A stretch of DNA of 64,000 bases from Pseudobdellovibrionaceae bacterium (GCA_947449255.1 CANFQX010000003.1:186001-250000); one strand, 5' to 3'; numbered from the stretch's first letter, positions 50,818 through 59,957 are shown. Program-made: numbers and translations. Notes: generated from the sequence alone by a model not told the origin.

Positions 50818-51897
50818 ATGAAGAATGTAATTCAGAAAGCCGCGGCAGTCCTGACTGCATTGGCGACTGTAGCAATCACTCAACAAGCAGGCGCCATTGG
50901 CGTCACGTTTAACTTTAGGGTGAACAGCTCAGGGCCAAGCATTTATCCCTGTAATGCGGGTCTTTTAACTCCCAATGACAACCCTAAGGTTTGTTATATT
51001 GCGGGAACAACGACAAGATGTACGCCCACTTGCGTAGGCGACACTTGTACTCCTCAACCACCACCACCGCCTCCACCAGCTTTGTTTGGAATGTCCCTGG
51101 CTGGTGCGCCACCACCACCTCCTCCAACAAATCCTCCTGAGAACAGTTGCGTTTGTACAACGACTCAGGGTGATAGCTATGCCAATTATTTCGATGCTTC
51201 TTATCATAATTGGGATGAAACTGGCGATCCAACAATGCAAGTGGCTTCAGGTATTGATTCATTCAATAAATTATTTAATGAACCTACTGCCTACGGCAAA
51301 ACTTTGCAAAATCTGACAATCAATTTGGGCAATGAATTGTACAATGCTCAATATTTTGTCGATATTTGTTATCGCGCACCACAGATTGATTACAGAGGGA
51401 TCGACACTTCATGGGATCTTTATGGAAAAGTCAGTGTGACTGATTTCGGTTATCAAAATGGCAGCAGTGGTTATAAAACATTGTCGGATCTTCATGCAAA
51501 AGCTTATGTCATTTGTGATTTACAAAAAGACACTTGCCCAACATGTAACGATGCTGACCCTGTGACAGACACAAGTGCAGCTATATTCAATGAAGGCACG
51601 GACTTCTTGAAGGCCACTGGATCTGGAGCTGCAAGATATGATTTCTCTTACCAAACTGGAGCGATCACTTCATTGCCAAGCTCTTTGACAGAAGTGTTCA
51701 ACATTCAAGATGCTTTCAAGAACCTGGGCAAAAGTGCGCCACGTTTTTGTAAAGTGCGCTATGTGTTTTCAGAAAACAATGGTTTGAGTGATCAAACAGC
51801 TATCTTAAGAAAATGGCAAAAACATGGAGCGCAAGTGTGCACATATTCGCAAATTGAAGCGACTGGTATCACACCCCATTTAATGAGCCATAAATAA
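50818..51897 (+). CDS. secreted polyproline-containing protein, paralogue A
   Basis: A 359-residue protein with a signal peptide (VLTALATVAITQQAGA). An N-terminal Cys-bearing strand region (YPCNAGLLTPNDNPKVCYIAG) is followed by CTPTC...CTPQ and two proline runs separated by a short hydrophobic segment. The C-terminal part has NLTINLGNELYNAQYFVDICYRAP, AYVICDLQKDTCPTC and APRFCKVRYVFSE. These blocks recur in the same order in the protein encoded at 53527-54414 (CNAGLIHP, FSLGSEQYGAKYFVQFCYQGP, YQCDLRS, VPRYCVITLLFTE), so the two are paralogues that differ by the proline-rich insert. GGAAAGGAG precedes the start. Unrecognised family. Confidence 0.8.
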   Translation: MKNVIQKAAAVLTALATVAITQQAGAIGVTFNFRVNSSGPSIYPCNAGLLTPNDNPKVCYIAGTTTRCTPTCVGDTCTPQPPPPPPPALFGMSLAGAPPPPPPTNPPENSCVCTTTQGDSYANYFDASYHNWDETGDPTMQVASGIDSFNKLFNEPTAYGKTLQNLTINLGNELYNAQYFVDICYRAPQIDYRGIDTSWDLYGKVSVTDFGYQNGSSGYKTLSDLHAKAYVICDLQKDTCPTCNDADPVTDTSAAIFNEGTDFLKATGSGAARYDFSYQTGAITSLPSSLTEVFNIQDAFKNLGKSAPRFCKVRYVFSENNGLSDQTAILRKWQKHGAQVCTYSQIEATGITPHLMSHK

Positions 51898-51937
51898 AGT
51901 TTTCAAATAAAGAGAAACAGGGAAGGATTTTGGAATC

Positions 51938-53527
51938 ATGAAACGGATATATGTTTTAAAAGGAAGAGGTTTTTTTCTGATTCTCTTGGGACTTTTCATG
52001 GGGGTGCTTGTTGCCCCCATGATCTCCTTAGCGCTTTGTATCATGGGCGAAGATGGAAAAATGCAATTGTTTTTATCGCCAGAAAACAAAACCTGGGGAA
52101 ATTTTTCTGGAAAAGAAGATGTTTTTCCCAGCACGGTTTCAAGATGCAAAGAAGATGCATCTCGCTACCTGATGCTCACTCTTGGGGTCGCCAGGTCCGG
52201 CAAGCAGTCGAATTTAAAAGAAGTTTATATTTTTGATAACTACAAGCCTGAAAAATGCGAGCTTAAAAATTCTCTTTCCATCTTGGGCATGATGGAGCCC
52301 TTAGCGCAAGAGCATTTTTCGCAACAATATAAACTGCTCAGATCTTGTTTTGAACTGAAGGTGGATGATATCAATGGTCTGCCACTGGTCTTTAAAGAAA
52401 ATCAAGAGCATTGTCAGATTAAGAAATCACCAGAAGGTGGAGTCACCTTGAATGGTGATCTGTGTTTTTTAAAGATTTCTTCGCGAAGTCAGTTTGCCAT
52501 TTTACCTGTGATAAAAAATGAATGTCGAGACGCTGACTATTTAAAAAAACTTGGACTGATGCCTCAAGATCTCGAGGCCAGCCTGGATGTTCTTGTCGCT
52601 GGGGATGATACCGGAAACAGCATGGATTTAACTCAAATCGGCTCTCGGCCCATACTGCTGAACGTAGCGCCGCCCTCAAAATTGGCAAAATTATCAGAAG
52701 ATTTTGGACCAGAAATGCCACGCTTTGTGACAGATTACAGCGCCGATGTGGATTGGGGGAAAGTTTCCATTCGTCCAGGGAAAACCACGCAAATCAATCT
52801 TTCTGTTTTGGCCTCAAATATTTCAGATAAAAACTGCCAGGGCGATGATTGTTTTCGCATGTCCAATTATGTCCAGCCCGTTTTTGGCCAGGTCGAAGTT
52901 TTTGAAATGAAAAATAGCAACAAGCCAGTTCTGATTGAAGAATGGTGGGATGGTGGATTTGCGGCAGCCAATTGGCAGGGGTTTGTCACCGGGACAGGCT
53001 ATGCCACCAATGAGGAGTTGTTCACGCCAGGAAAAAAATATCGCATTCAAATGACTTTTCAAAATCCTACAGATGATTTCGAAATTTATTTATCAGGCTT
53101 AAATCAAATTTTGATCAACTTAAGTGCAATGACGGGTGGAGTTGTTGGAATCGATGTCATTCCAGGCCTGCAAACATTGAAGCAATTGGGAGTGTTTCCT
53201 CCATTCATGGGCACCGGGGGTCTCAAAGGTGACGATCAAGGAGTGAACCTAGGTCAAATTATTAAAGGATTGTCGGGAATCATTTCGAGTCATGTTTGGC
53301 CGACTTATTTTGAAAAAGTTTGCGATCCGACCAAGGCCAGCTGCTTAAAATTGGGGAAGCAAAAGTTTTATCAACGCCTCAGTATGGAATTCACAGCCGG
53401 GGAGACAGATATTTCAACAGGCGAGATGTCCCTAGAGGATCTAAATTTACAAAAAGAATCTACAGTTTTTCATAGTTACAATATGACTTCAAAAGCGTTC
53501 CCTGAATTTCGCTGTGGAGGCAATTAA
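51938..53527 (+). CDS. large secreted protein (529 aa), operon gene 5
   Basis: A signal-type hydrophobic segment (GFFLILLGLFMGVLVAPMISLAL) is followed by about 490 residues, largely beta-strand in character (QFAILPVIKNEC, FGQVEVFEMKN, KYRIQMTFQNPTDDFEIYLSG), with about a dozen cysteines. The segment GMMEPLAQEHFSQQYKLLRSC is helical. A central FVTGTGYATNEELFTPGKKY suggests a beta-sandwich carbohydrate- or protein-binding module. No enzyme motif seen. GGAAGG lies about nine bases upstream. Its stop overlaps the next start (TAATG). Confidence 0.7.
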   Translation: MKRIYVLKGRGFFLILLGLFMGVLVAPMISLALCIMGEDGKMQLFLSPENKTWGNFSGKEDVFPSTVSRCKEDASRYLMLTLGVARSGKQSNLKEVYIFDNYKPEKCELKNSLSILGMMEPLAQEHFSQQYKLLRSCFELKVDDINGLPLVFKENQEHCQIKKSPEGGVTLNGDLCFLKISSRSQFAILPVIKNECRDADYLKKLGLMPQDLEASLDVLVAGDDTGNSMDLTQIGSRPILLNVAPPSKLAKLSEDFGPEMPRFVTDYSADVDWGKVSIRPGKTTQINLSVLASNISDKNCQGDDCFRMSNYVQPVFGQVEVFEMKNSNKPVLIEEWWDGGFAAANWQGFVTGTGYATNEELFTPGKKYRIQMTFQNPTDDFEIYLSGLNQILINLSAMTGGVVGIDVIPGLQTLKQLGVFPPFMGTGGLKGDDQGVNLGQIIKGLSGIISSHVWPTYFEKVCDPTKASCLKLGKQKFYQRLSMEFTAGETDISTGEMSLEDLNLQKESTVFHSYNMTSKAFPEFRCGGN

Positions 53528-54414
53528 TGAAAAGATTTATTTTGCCAATAGTCGATTGTGATACAAAAAAAAGGATCATCTTCACTTTGTTTTCCACGGT
53601 CTTGAGCTGTTTAATATTTCCTCACGAAGTCTGGTCTGCCGTGACCATTGCTCCCGTCAGCACAGAGGGACTTTTTATGTGCAATGCGGGGCTTATTCAT
53701 CCAAGGACTGAAACACTTTGTCGAAGTGTTCACACCGGAACAGTCTGTGATCCGAATGCAACGGATTCCATTGACTGCGTTTGCGCCAGTGGAAGTTCAA
53801 TCGGGGATCTCGTTTTAGGAACTATAGTTGAAGTTGCCAAAAGCACTACCAAAGAGGTTCCTGCTGGGGAAACTGCTTATACGTATTTGGTTGATCCTGC
53901 GCTGGCCTTTGATAGTCAAATTACAAATGTTGAATTCAGTCTTGGCAGTGAACAGTATGGTGCAAAATATTTTGTGCAATTTTGTTATCAAGGACCCTAT
54001 GAAGATTTTCAGACCATTCCTAAGGTGGGTCGGGCTGACCTTTCTTTGGGAATTTATAAACTGAAATTTTCCATGACCGCAGCAGACAAGATTTATAATG
54101 CAAAGTTAGAGAGCAATGCCCAGGTGAGTTATCAATGTGATTTAAGAAGTCTTGGTTTGAACACAGCTGCGCGTAAAAATGGCAACACAAAAGGGGACTT
54201 TCCCCTGGAAGTTGATGCTTTCAATCAGGGACCTCTGCCCATTGCTGATGCGACGCCCGGGGCAAGTAGAGAGCTTATTTTAAATCTAAACACAATTCCA
54301 GATCAGGTGCCACGTTACTGTGTTATAACCTTGTTGTTTACGGAGTTGCCTAAGAACATCCGCTCTCTTAAATCAAAAGCCGATTTTTCTGGAACTCTCG
54401 ATATTATACGATAA
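53527..54414 (+). CDS. secreted protein, paralogue B of the polyproline protein
   Basis: A 295-residue protein. A basic start (KRFILPIVDCDTKKRIIF) precedes a hydrophobic segment (TLFSTVLSCLIFPHEVWSA). The mature part shares the ordered blocks of the 50818 protein: LFMCNAGLIHPRTETLC, FSLGSEQYGAKYFVQFCYQGPYEDF, AQVSYQCDLRSLG and VPRYCVITLLFTELP. It lacks the proline runs. The conserved cysteines and strand pattern suggest a shared disulfide-stabilised beta fold that could pair or polymerise with its paralogue. It starts inside the previous stop codon. Last gene of the operon. Confidence 0.8.
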   Translation: MKRFILPIVDCDTKKRIIFTLFSTVLSCLIFPHEVWSAVTIAPVSTEGLFMCNAGLIHPRTETLCRSVHTGTVCDPNATDSIDCVCASGSSIGDLVLGTIVEVAKSTTKEVPAGETAYTYLVDPALAFDSQITNVEFSLGSEQYGAKYFVQFCYQGPYEDFQTIPKVGRADLSLGIYKLKFSMTAADKIYNAKLESNAQVSYQCDLRSLGLNTAARKNGNTKGDFPLEVDAFNQGPLPIADATPGASRELILNLNTIPDQVPRYCVITLLFTELPKNIRSLKSKADFSGTLDIIR

Positions 54415-54490
54415 CGCAGCATTGTTTTTAAAATTTATGCGCAATACGTTATGAAAATAAAAAAGTGATAAGCCCCCGTTGGACAAAGCT

Positions 54491-54520
54491 TTGACATCAG
54501 AGTCGCTTTCCGAACATAGT
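54491..54520 (+). promoter_or_regulatory. possible promoter before crtY
   Basis: TTGACA at 54491 and CATAGT at 54515 are 18 bases apart, ten bases before the preferred crtY ATG. The leader would be very short, so the call is weak. Confidence 0.3.
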
Positions 54521-54529
54521 GGGGTGGTT

Positions 54530-55738
54530 ATGAATACACCGCATTCCGGGGGCATTCCGGCAAAAAAAGTTACGAATAATAATTTTGATATTATTATTGC
54601 TGGCGCAGGGCTTGCGGGCCTCTCTTTGGCCTATAGACTTAAAAATCAGCAGCCCCATATGCGCCTATTGATTTTAGATAAGACCCCAAAGTTGACCGGG
54701 GACAAAACCTGGTCTTTTCATTCTGAAGATATCAAGGATTTGAAACCTTGGCAGGATTTCATCTCCTACTCCTGGCCGAAATATCAGGTCCAATTTTCTT
54801 TTGGACGAACAGTCGACAAAAGCTATTACACAATTTCATCACAGCATTTTTTTTCGAAGATGACAGAAATTTTGGGCGCCGATTTACAATTGGGCAAAAA
54901 GGTCGTTGAGACACAAGCAAATAGTGTTGTGACGGAGGCCGGTGAAATATTTTTTGCTTCCATAGTGATCGATGCCAGACTCAGTCTAAATTCTTCCTTC
55001 ACTGAAGCTAAAAAATTTGCTTGGGGATATCAAAAGTTTTTGGGACTTGAATTGAAAATGCAGGAAAAGCATGGCTTACAAAATCCTATCTTGATGGATG
55101 CCAATGTCGATCAAAAAGATGGCTATCGCTTCATGTATGTCTTGCCCTATTCAGAGGATCAGCTTTTAATCGAAGACACCCACTACAGCAATTCACCTGA
55201 CCTCAATGTAAATGAGTACACGGAAGAGATTCTTAATTATGCTCAAAATAGAGGTTGGAATGTCAGTTCACAGCTGAGATCCGAAATTGGCGTGCTGCCA
55301 ATTCCCACAACAAAGTGGGTTTCAGAATTGGCTGAAAAATCAGCTGTGCTAAAAATAGGATCAGGGGCTGGGTTCTATCATCCAGTCACAGGATATTCTT
55401 TTTTATGGTGCGTGCGGGTGGCTAATGCACTGGCTGAAATTAAAAATCCTTCGTGGGAGACCTATTCAGAGGCGCTGTTAAACCTGCAAAAAGAACTCAA
55501 TAGAAATACTTCATTTTATTTAATGTTGAATAAGCTGCTTTTTTACGGTGCAGACACCAGCAATCGGAAAAATATTTTTCAACGTTTTTACAAATTACCA
55601 GAAAGTACGATTGGCAGATTTTATGCTGCTCATACTTCACTTGCAGATAAATTTCGGATAATGATTGGGCGTCCGCCTATTTCTGTTGTCTCGGCGTGGA
55701 AGGCCCTGCTAAAAAAAGGTGTGAATAATAAGGTATGA
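54530..55738 (+). CDS. crtY: lycopene beta-cyclase, CrtY type
   Basis: FAD/NAD(P)-dependent enzyme that closes the ends of lycopene to give beta-carotene. The N-terminal dinucleotide motif is IIIAGAGLAGLSLAYRL. Family features are GDKTWSFHSEDI, VIDAR, WGYQKFLGLEL, RFMYVLPYSEDQLLIEDTHYS, IGVLPIP and GAGFYHPVTGYSF. 402 residues fits CrtY. The ATG at 54530 has GGGTGG just before it; the frame to 54479 starts with TTG and adds unlikely residues. First gene of the crt operon; its stop overlaps crtE by four bases. Confidence 0.92.
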   Translation: MNTPHSGGIPAKKVTNNNFDIIIAGAGLAGLSLAYRLKNQQPHMRLLILDKTPKLTGDKTWSFHSEDIKDLKPWQDFISYSWPKYQVQFSFGRTVDKSYYTISSQHFFSKMTEILGADLQLGKKVVETQANSVVTEAGEIFFASIVIDARLSLNSSFTEAKKFAWGYQKFLGLELKMQEKHGLQNPILMDANVDQKDGYRFMYVLPYSEDQLLIEDTHYSNSPDLNVNEYTEEILNYAQNRGWNVSSQLRSEIGVLPIPTTKWVSELAEKSAVLKIGSGAGFYHPVTGYSFLWCVRVANALAEIKNPSWETYSEALLNLQKELNRNTSFYLMLNKLLFYGADTSNRKNIFQRFYKLPESTIGRFYAAHTSLADKFRIMIGRPPISVVSAWKALLKKGVNNKV

Positions 55739-56823
55739 ATATGATGTTTACCAATAATCAAGAGCTCTTGTCTTTTTTAAATTCAACACCAGCAAAGTCC
55801 GAAACTTCGACGGATGCACTAGATTCGTTCTATCAGATGACCTTGTTGAATCCGATTGAGGACTTCTTGTCTCGACCTAAAAAAGGTCTGCGCTATGATT
55901 TGATTCAGTTGGGATTTCAGATGGCGACAGAGTCTTTTTTAAATCAATCCAATTATAAATCAAATACTCATGCCCAAGCTGTAGCAGCTAATTTTTCCGA
56001 AGATTCAATCAGCTTAAAGCTCTTTTACGATGTTGTGGAGCTGTTGCATTCTGGCTCCCTGATTGTTGATGACATTGAAGATCAAAGTAAAATGCGTCGG
56101 GGAAAACCCACACTGCATGAAATTTATGGAGTTCCCTTAGCATTGAATGCCGGCAACTGGCTTTATTTTTGGCCACTCATGAGGATTCAAAATGCCAAGA
56201 TCTCAGACACTTTAAAGCAAAAAGCCTTATTAGAATGTCATAAGACGCTGCTGCTTGCACACACCGGGCAGGCTTTGGATATTGGTGTTAAGGTTAAAGA
56301 TGTCAATCCTGAGCAAATTGGTGCATTGGTCTTTAAAACCATGGAACTCAAATCTGGTGCCTTGGCCGCATTGGCGATGAAGTTAGGGGCCTTGTGTGTG
56401 ATCGAAAATACAACTGATGACTTGGATCAGGATGTTTTTTCAAGTGTCGGAAAATTTGGTTCACATTTTGGTCAGCTGTTACAAATTTATGATGATATTG
56501 GAAATTTAAGTTCAATGACAAATCCCCAAAAAAGGTTTGAGGATTTGATATTGATGCGGCCTTCTTTTTTCTGGTTTGCCTTGGCTTCACTCTGCACTGA
56601 AAATGAGTATCAAGAGATTATAAAAAAAATAAGCCAAAAGTGTGAGAACGAGTACCTGATCGAGCTGCTCGAACAAAAGCAGTTGTTAAAATTTGCTAAT
56701 GCGCAGGCCAGTGCGCTCAAAGACAAATGGCTGGAGCAGCTGTTTCTGGCACTGCCAAATTTGTCATTCAATTTAAAACAAAAAATACAAAACACGTTGG
56801 GAAGATTAAGCAATGCCTACTAA
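55735..56823 (+). CDS. crtE: geranylgeranyl diphosphate synthase
   Basis: Trans-prenyltransferase that builds C20 precursors for carotenoids. The first Asp-rich motif is DDIED (112-116), followed by RRGKPTLHE. The second, at 253-257, reads DDIGN instead of the common DDxxD, with FGQLLQIYDDIGN around it; some CrtE-like enzymes share this form. TGQALD also matches. 362 residues is slightly long because of an N-terminal extension. The gene overlaps crtY by four and crtI by eleven bases. Confidence 0.92.
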   Translation: MNMMFTNNQELLSFLNSTPAKSETSTDALDSFYQMTLLNPIEDFLSRPKKGLRYDLIQLGFQMATESFLNQSNYKSNTHAQAVAANFSEDSISLKLFYDVVELLHSGSLIVDDIEDQSKMRRGKPTLHEIYGVPLALNAGNWLYFWPLMRIQNAKISDTLKQKALLECHKTLLLAHTGQALDIGVKVKDVNPEQIGALVFKTMELKSGALAALAMKLGALCVIENTTDDLDQDVFSSVGKFGSHFGQLLQIYDDIGNLSSMTNPQKRFEDLILMRPSFFWFALASLCTENEYQEIIKKISQKCENEYLIELLEQKQLLKFANAQASALKDKWLEQLFLALPNLSFNLKQKIQNTLGRLSNAY

Positions 56824-58468
56824 AAATAAAATAAAAACAGCAATCGTTATCGGCAGCGGATTTGGTGGTTTGGCATCAGCCATACGGCTGCAGTCCTTGG
56901 GCTTTAAGGTCATCGTGTGTGAAAAGCGCGACATGGCTGGTGGACGCGCCTATGTTTACAAGCAAGATGGCTTCACCTTTGATGCGGGTCCCACTGTTAT
57001 CACTGCACCGACTTGCCTTGAAGAGGTTTTTGAAACGGCCGGAAAAGATATAGCTGACTATTGCAAGCTGATGCCAGTTCATCCCTTTTATCAGCTTTGC
57101 TGGGAAGATGGTGTTCGTTTCAACTATGGCAGCAGCCTTAAGGAAACAACCGATCAAATTCAGGCCATTTCTGGATCTGAAGATGTAGCTGGATATAAAA
57201 AATTTCTGGCCTTCACAGAAGAAGTGTTTAGAGAGGGCTACGAAAAACTTTCTGCCGTGGCCTTCCTGGATTGGTGGTCGATGGTTAAAGTGGCACCGCA
57301 ATTGATTAAGTTGAAAGCTTATCAAAGTGTTTACCAAACTGTGGGCCAGTTCATTAAGAATGAAAAAATCAGACAGGCCTTCAGCTTTCATACTTTGTTG
57401 GTCGGGGGAAATCCATTTGAGACTCCATCGATTTACACCTTGATTCACTTTTTAGAAAAAAAGTGGGGCGTCTTTTTTCCACAAGGTGGCACCGGCGCCT
57501 TGGTTCAGGCTTTTGTTCGATTGTTCAAAGAAAATGGCGGCGAGTTGCTGCTCAATTGTGAGCTCGATCAAATTGTCGTCAAAGATCAGCAAGTCACCGG
57601 CGTGCGCACAAGGGCTGGGGAATTTATAGCGGCCGACTTGGTAGTCAGCAATGCCGATGTGATGCACACCTATAAACATTTACTGAGTAAAAGTGCAAGA
57701 GGTCCGGTTGCAGCCCAGGATCTGGCGCAAAAACGTTACAGTATGTCTTTGTTTTTAATTTATTTTGGCGCAAAAAAGAAGTTTGATAATATTGCTCATC
57801 ACATGGTTTTGTTCGGTCCAAGATACAAAGAACTTCTGCTAGATATTTTCAAAAAGGGCGAACTGGCTGATGATTTTTCGCTTTACTTGCATGCTCCAAC
57901 AGTGACAGATGCTTCTTTAGCTCCTGAGGGCTGTGAGGGATTTTACGTGTTGTCGCCGGTGCCTCATTTAGGGCTTTCTGATATTGATTGGAATGTTGAG
58001 GGACCAAAATATGCAGATCGCATTTTGACCTATTTAGATAATCACTATCTTCATGGACTCAAGGAAAACCTGGTCACGCAAAAAATATTTACCCCTTTAG
58101 AGTTTGAAAAAGAATTGAATGCCCACAATGGTTCAGCCTTTTCTCTAGAGCCTATTTTGACTCAAAGTGCGTATTTCAGAGTTCACAATCGCGACAAAGA
58201 CATCGCAGGTCTTTATTTTGTTGGAGCGGGAACTCATCCCGGTGCTGGATTGCCTGGCGTGGTTCAATCAGCAAAAGCCACTTGTGCTTTGATCTCTGAG
58301 GATTACGGGATGAAAGCGAAGACACCCTCTGCGGATTCGACAAAACAGGCTGCTGATAAAAAAACCTTTGAGCGGGAAATGCCAGCCCATGAGGCCAGCA
58401 AAGCATACAGCAAAACTGACAGCAAAACTGACAGCAAAACTGACAGCAAGAAACTAGAGTTGAATTAG
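56813..58468 (+). CDS. crtI: phytoene desaturase
   Basis: FAD-dependent CrtI-type enzyme that desaturates phytoene to lycopene. The FAD motif IGSGFGGLASAIRL (13-) is followed by CEKRDMAGGRAYVYKQDGFTFDAGPTVITAP, and the family's C-terminal FVGAGTHPGAGLPGVVQSAKAT is intact. The enzyme body of about 510 residues is followed by a low-complexity tail that ends in repeated SKTD units, encoded by a 12-bp tandem repeat. That tail is not part of the usual enzyme. It precedes crtB by two bases. Confidence 0.97.
   Translation: MPTKNKIKTAIVIGSGFGGLASAIRLQSLGFKVIVCEKRDMAGGRAYVYKQDGFTFDAGPTVITAPTCLEEVFETAGKDIADYCKLMPVHPFYQLCWEDGVRFNYGSSLKETTDQIQAISGSEDVAGYKKFLAFTEEVFREGYEKLSAVAFLDWWSMVKVAPQLIKLKAYQSVYQTVGQFIKNEKIRQAFSFHTLLVGGNPFETPSIYTLIHFLEKKWGVFFPQGGTGALVQAFVRLFKENGGELLLNCELDQIVVKDQQVTGVRTRAGEFIAADLVVSNADVMHTYKHLLSKSARGPVAAQDLAQKRYSMSLFLIYFGAKKKFDNIAHHMVLFGPRYKELLLDIFKKGELADDFSLYLHAPTVTDASLAPEGCEGFYVLSPVPHLGLSDIDWNVEGPKYADRILTYLDNHYLHGLKENLVTQKIFTPLEFEKELNAHNGSAFSLEPILTQSAYFRVHNRDKDIAGLYFVGAGTHPGAGLPGVVQSAKATCALISEDYGMKAKTPSADSTKQAADKKTFEREMPAHEASKAYSKTDSKTDSKTDSKKLELN
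58407..58449 (+). repeat. 12-bp tandem repeat in the crtI tail
   Basis: Three perfect copies of ACAGCAAAACTG and a partial fourth encode repeated Ser-Lys-Thr-Asp. The unit is a multiple of three, so copy changes would alter tail length without a frameshift. Confidence 0.9.
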
Positions 58469-58470
58469 GC

Positions 58471-59367
58471 ATGTCAAGCAAGATTCAATTTCAACACAGC
58501 AAAGAAGCCATTCAAGGTGGATCGAAAAGTTTTCGATTGGCCTCATTGATTTTGGATGAGAAATCCAAAGTGGGGGCCTACAGCCTTTATCGGTGGTGTC
58601 GTTATTGTGATGATGTGATCGATCAGTCTGCTCAAGGTGAAGCTGACTTGGCCCTTTCTGGCTTGATCGCACAAACCGAAAAAGCCCTCGCCGGAGATCC
58701 ATTTCCGGATTCATCCCCCTTTTCTGGACTTCGTTCGCTGGCCGTTGATTTTGAAATTTCTAGTCCGTATTTTTTTGAATTGCTTGAGGGCTTCAAAATG
58801 GATGTGACGAGTTTTAAATTCGATAATTTTGAGGACTTAAAAAAATATTGCTATCACGTGGCCGGAGTCGTGGGTTTGATGATGAGTCAGATTCTAGAGG
58901 CTAGTGATGAACGAGCTCCTCTTTGTGCGGATTATTTAGGGCGAGCCATGCAATTGACAAATATTTCTCGCGATATTGCGGAAGATTTTTCTTTGAAGCG
59001 CATCTATATTCCCGGCGATTGGCTGCTTGGGGCCAATGTACCTCCAGCAGAATTGATGAATCCCATTTATCAAGACAAAGTGTTTGCACTTGTTCTGCGC
59101 CTCTTAGAATCTGCGGATCAGTTTTATCTCGAAGGACGAAAAGGGATCGAGTTTTTGCCTTTTCGGGCCGGGTGGAGCATCACTGTGGCAAGCTTTTTAT
59201 ATCAAGGCATTGGACTTAAAATAAGAAAACAAGGTTCCAGGGCTTTGTTGGGACGAACTGTACTTTCTCTGTCAGAAAAAATAACTTATGTCGTTTTGGG
59301 CTCGCTCCATTTTCTGCGAGGCCGTTTTAAAACTGCACTTTTTGGATTTAAGGAAAGGTCAATTTAG
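58471..59367 (+). CDS. crtB: phytoene synthase
   Basis: Squalene/phytoene synthase family enzyme that joins two GGPP molecules into phytoene. GGSKSFRLAS precedes the first Mg-binding DDVID (47-51, in RWCRYCDDVID). The second motif is NISRDIAED (164-172), preceded by YHVAGVVGLMM. 298 residues is normal. The order crtY-E-I-B in one coupled operon is enough to make beta-carotene from farnesyl or geranyl precursors. Confidence 0.96.
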   Translation: MSSKIQFQHSKEAIQGGSKSFRLASLILDEKSKVGAYSLYRWCRYCDDVIDQSAQGEADLALSGLIAQTEKALAGDPFPDSSPFSGLRSLAVDFEISSPYFFELLEGFKMDVTSFKFDNFEDLKKYCYHVAGVVGLMMSQILEASDERAPLCADYLGRAMQLTNISRDIAEDFSLKRIYIPGDWLLGANVPPAELMNPIYQDKVFALVLRLLESADQFYLEGRKGIEFLPFRAGWSITVASFLYQGIGLKIRKQGSRALLGRTVLSLSEKITYVVLGSLHFLRGRFKTALFGFKERSI

Positions 59368-59369
59368 TC

Positions 59370-59957
59370 ATGGAAAATATAAAATCATTTCTGTTCGATT
59401 TTAAAGTTTATGTCGGCCGGGTCAGTCTGTTTACGACCACGGATTGGATTGTCTATGTTGTTTGGAATGGTTTGATGGTGGGATTGTTCGCCATGGTTTC
59501 GGCATTTATGTATTTAGGCAGCAGCCATGGAGTGATCTATCCGCAAATGGTGTGGAATATTCCCATTGGAATCTCTTGTTTTGTGGTGGCTATCGCTATC
59601 GACACCATTGGGCATCGCACGGTTTATAAAGAGGCCCTGGCTGAAGGTGAGGCCCTCATTCATCACATGACTATTTTTGCAGGGATCACCAGTGTGGTGC
59701 TGCTTTGTTTGGGCTTTTCTCATCCAGAAATGGTGCGAGTTCCCGCTTTGGTGTTTATTTTCTTGAGCATCATTTATAGTTTTTTTGATGAAGCCCTTCA
59801 TTGGCATCGTTATTTAACAAAAAAATCCGATCGCATTGAGATGTGGAGTCATTTTTTCATTCTGGTCGGTCATTTAATTATGATCGTCAGTTGGTGGAAA
59901 TGGTTTGATACAGGTTATGCTGGCGTTCAGGAAACCTTGCAGTGGCTGCCGCGCTAG
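59370..59957 (+). CDS. His-rich membrane protein of the carotenoid operon, candidate tailoring enzyme
   Basis: The 195-residue product has five hydrophobic helices. Histidines cluster near membrane faces: DTIGHRTVYKEALAEGEALIHHMTIF, FDEALHWHRYL and MWSHFFILVGHLIMIVSWW. Membrane di-iron carotenoid ketolases and hydroxylases use clustered HxxxH/HxxHH motifs. The pattern here is different and I cannot match it to CrtW, CrtZ or CrtR. Its place between crtB and the glycosyltransferase, with a 16-base overlap to the latter, makes a carotenoid-modifying role plausible. A purely structural or transport role is also possible. Confidence 0.7.
   Translation: MENIKSFLFDFKVYVGRVSLFTTTDWIVYVVWNGLMVGLFAMVSAFMYLGSSHGVIYPQMVWNIPIGISCFVVAIAIDTIGHRTVYKEALAEGEALIHHMTIFAGITSVVLLCLGFSHPEMVRVPALVFIFLSIIYSFFDEALHWHRYLTKKSDRIEMWSHFFILVGHLIMIVSWWKWFDTGYAGVQETLQWLPR

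Noticed and set aside
50965-51262. Trp/Val-rich minus-strand frames
   Set aside because: They are reverse readings of the proline runs (CCA/CCT codons) of the polyproline protein.
56876-57448. 190-codon minus-strand frame opposite crtI
   Set aside because: Shadow of the crtI coding sequence.
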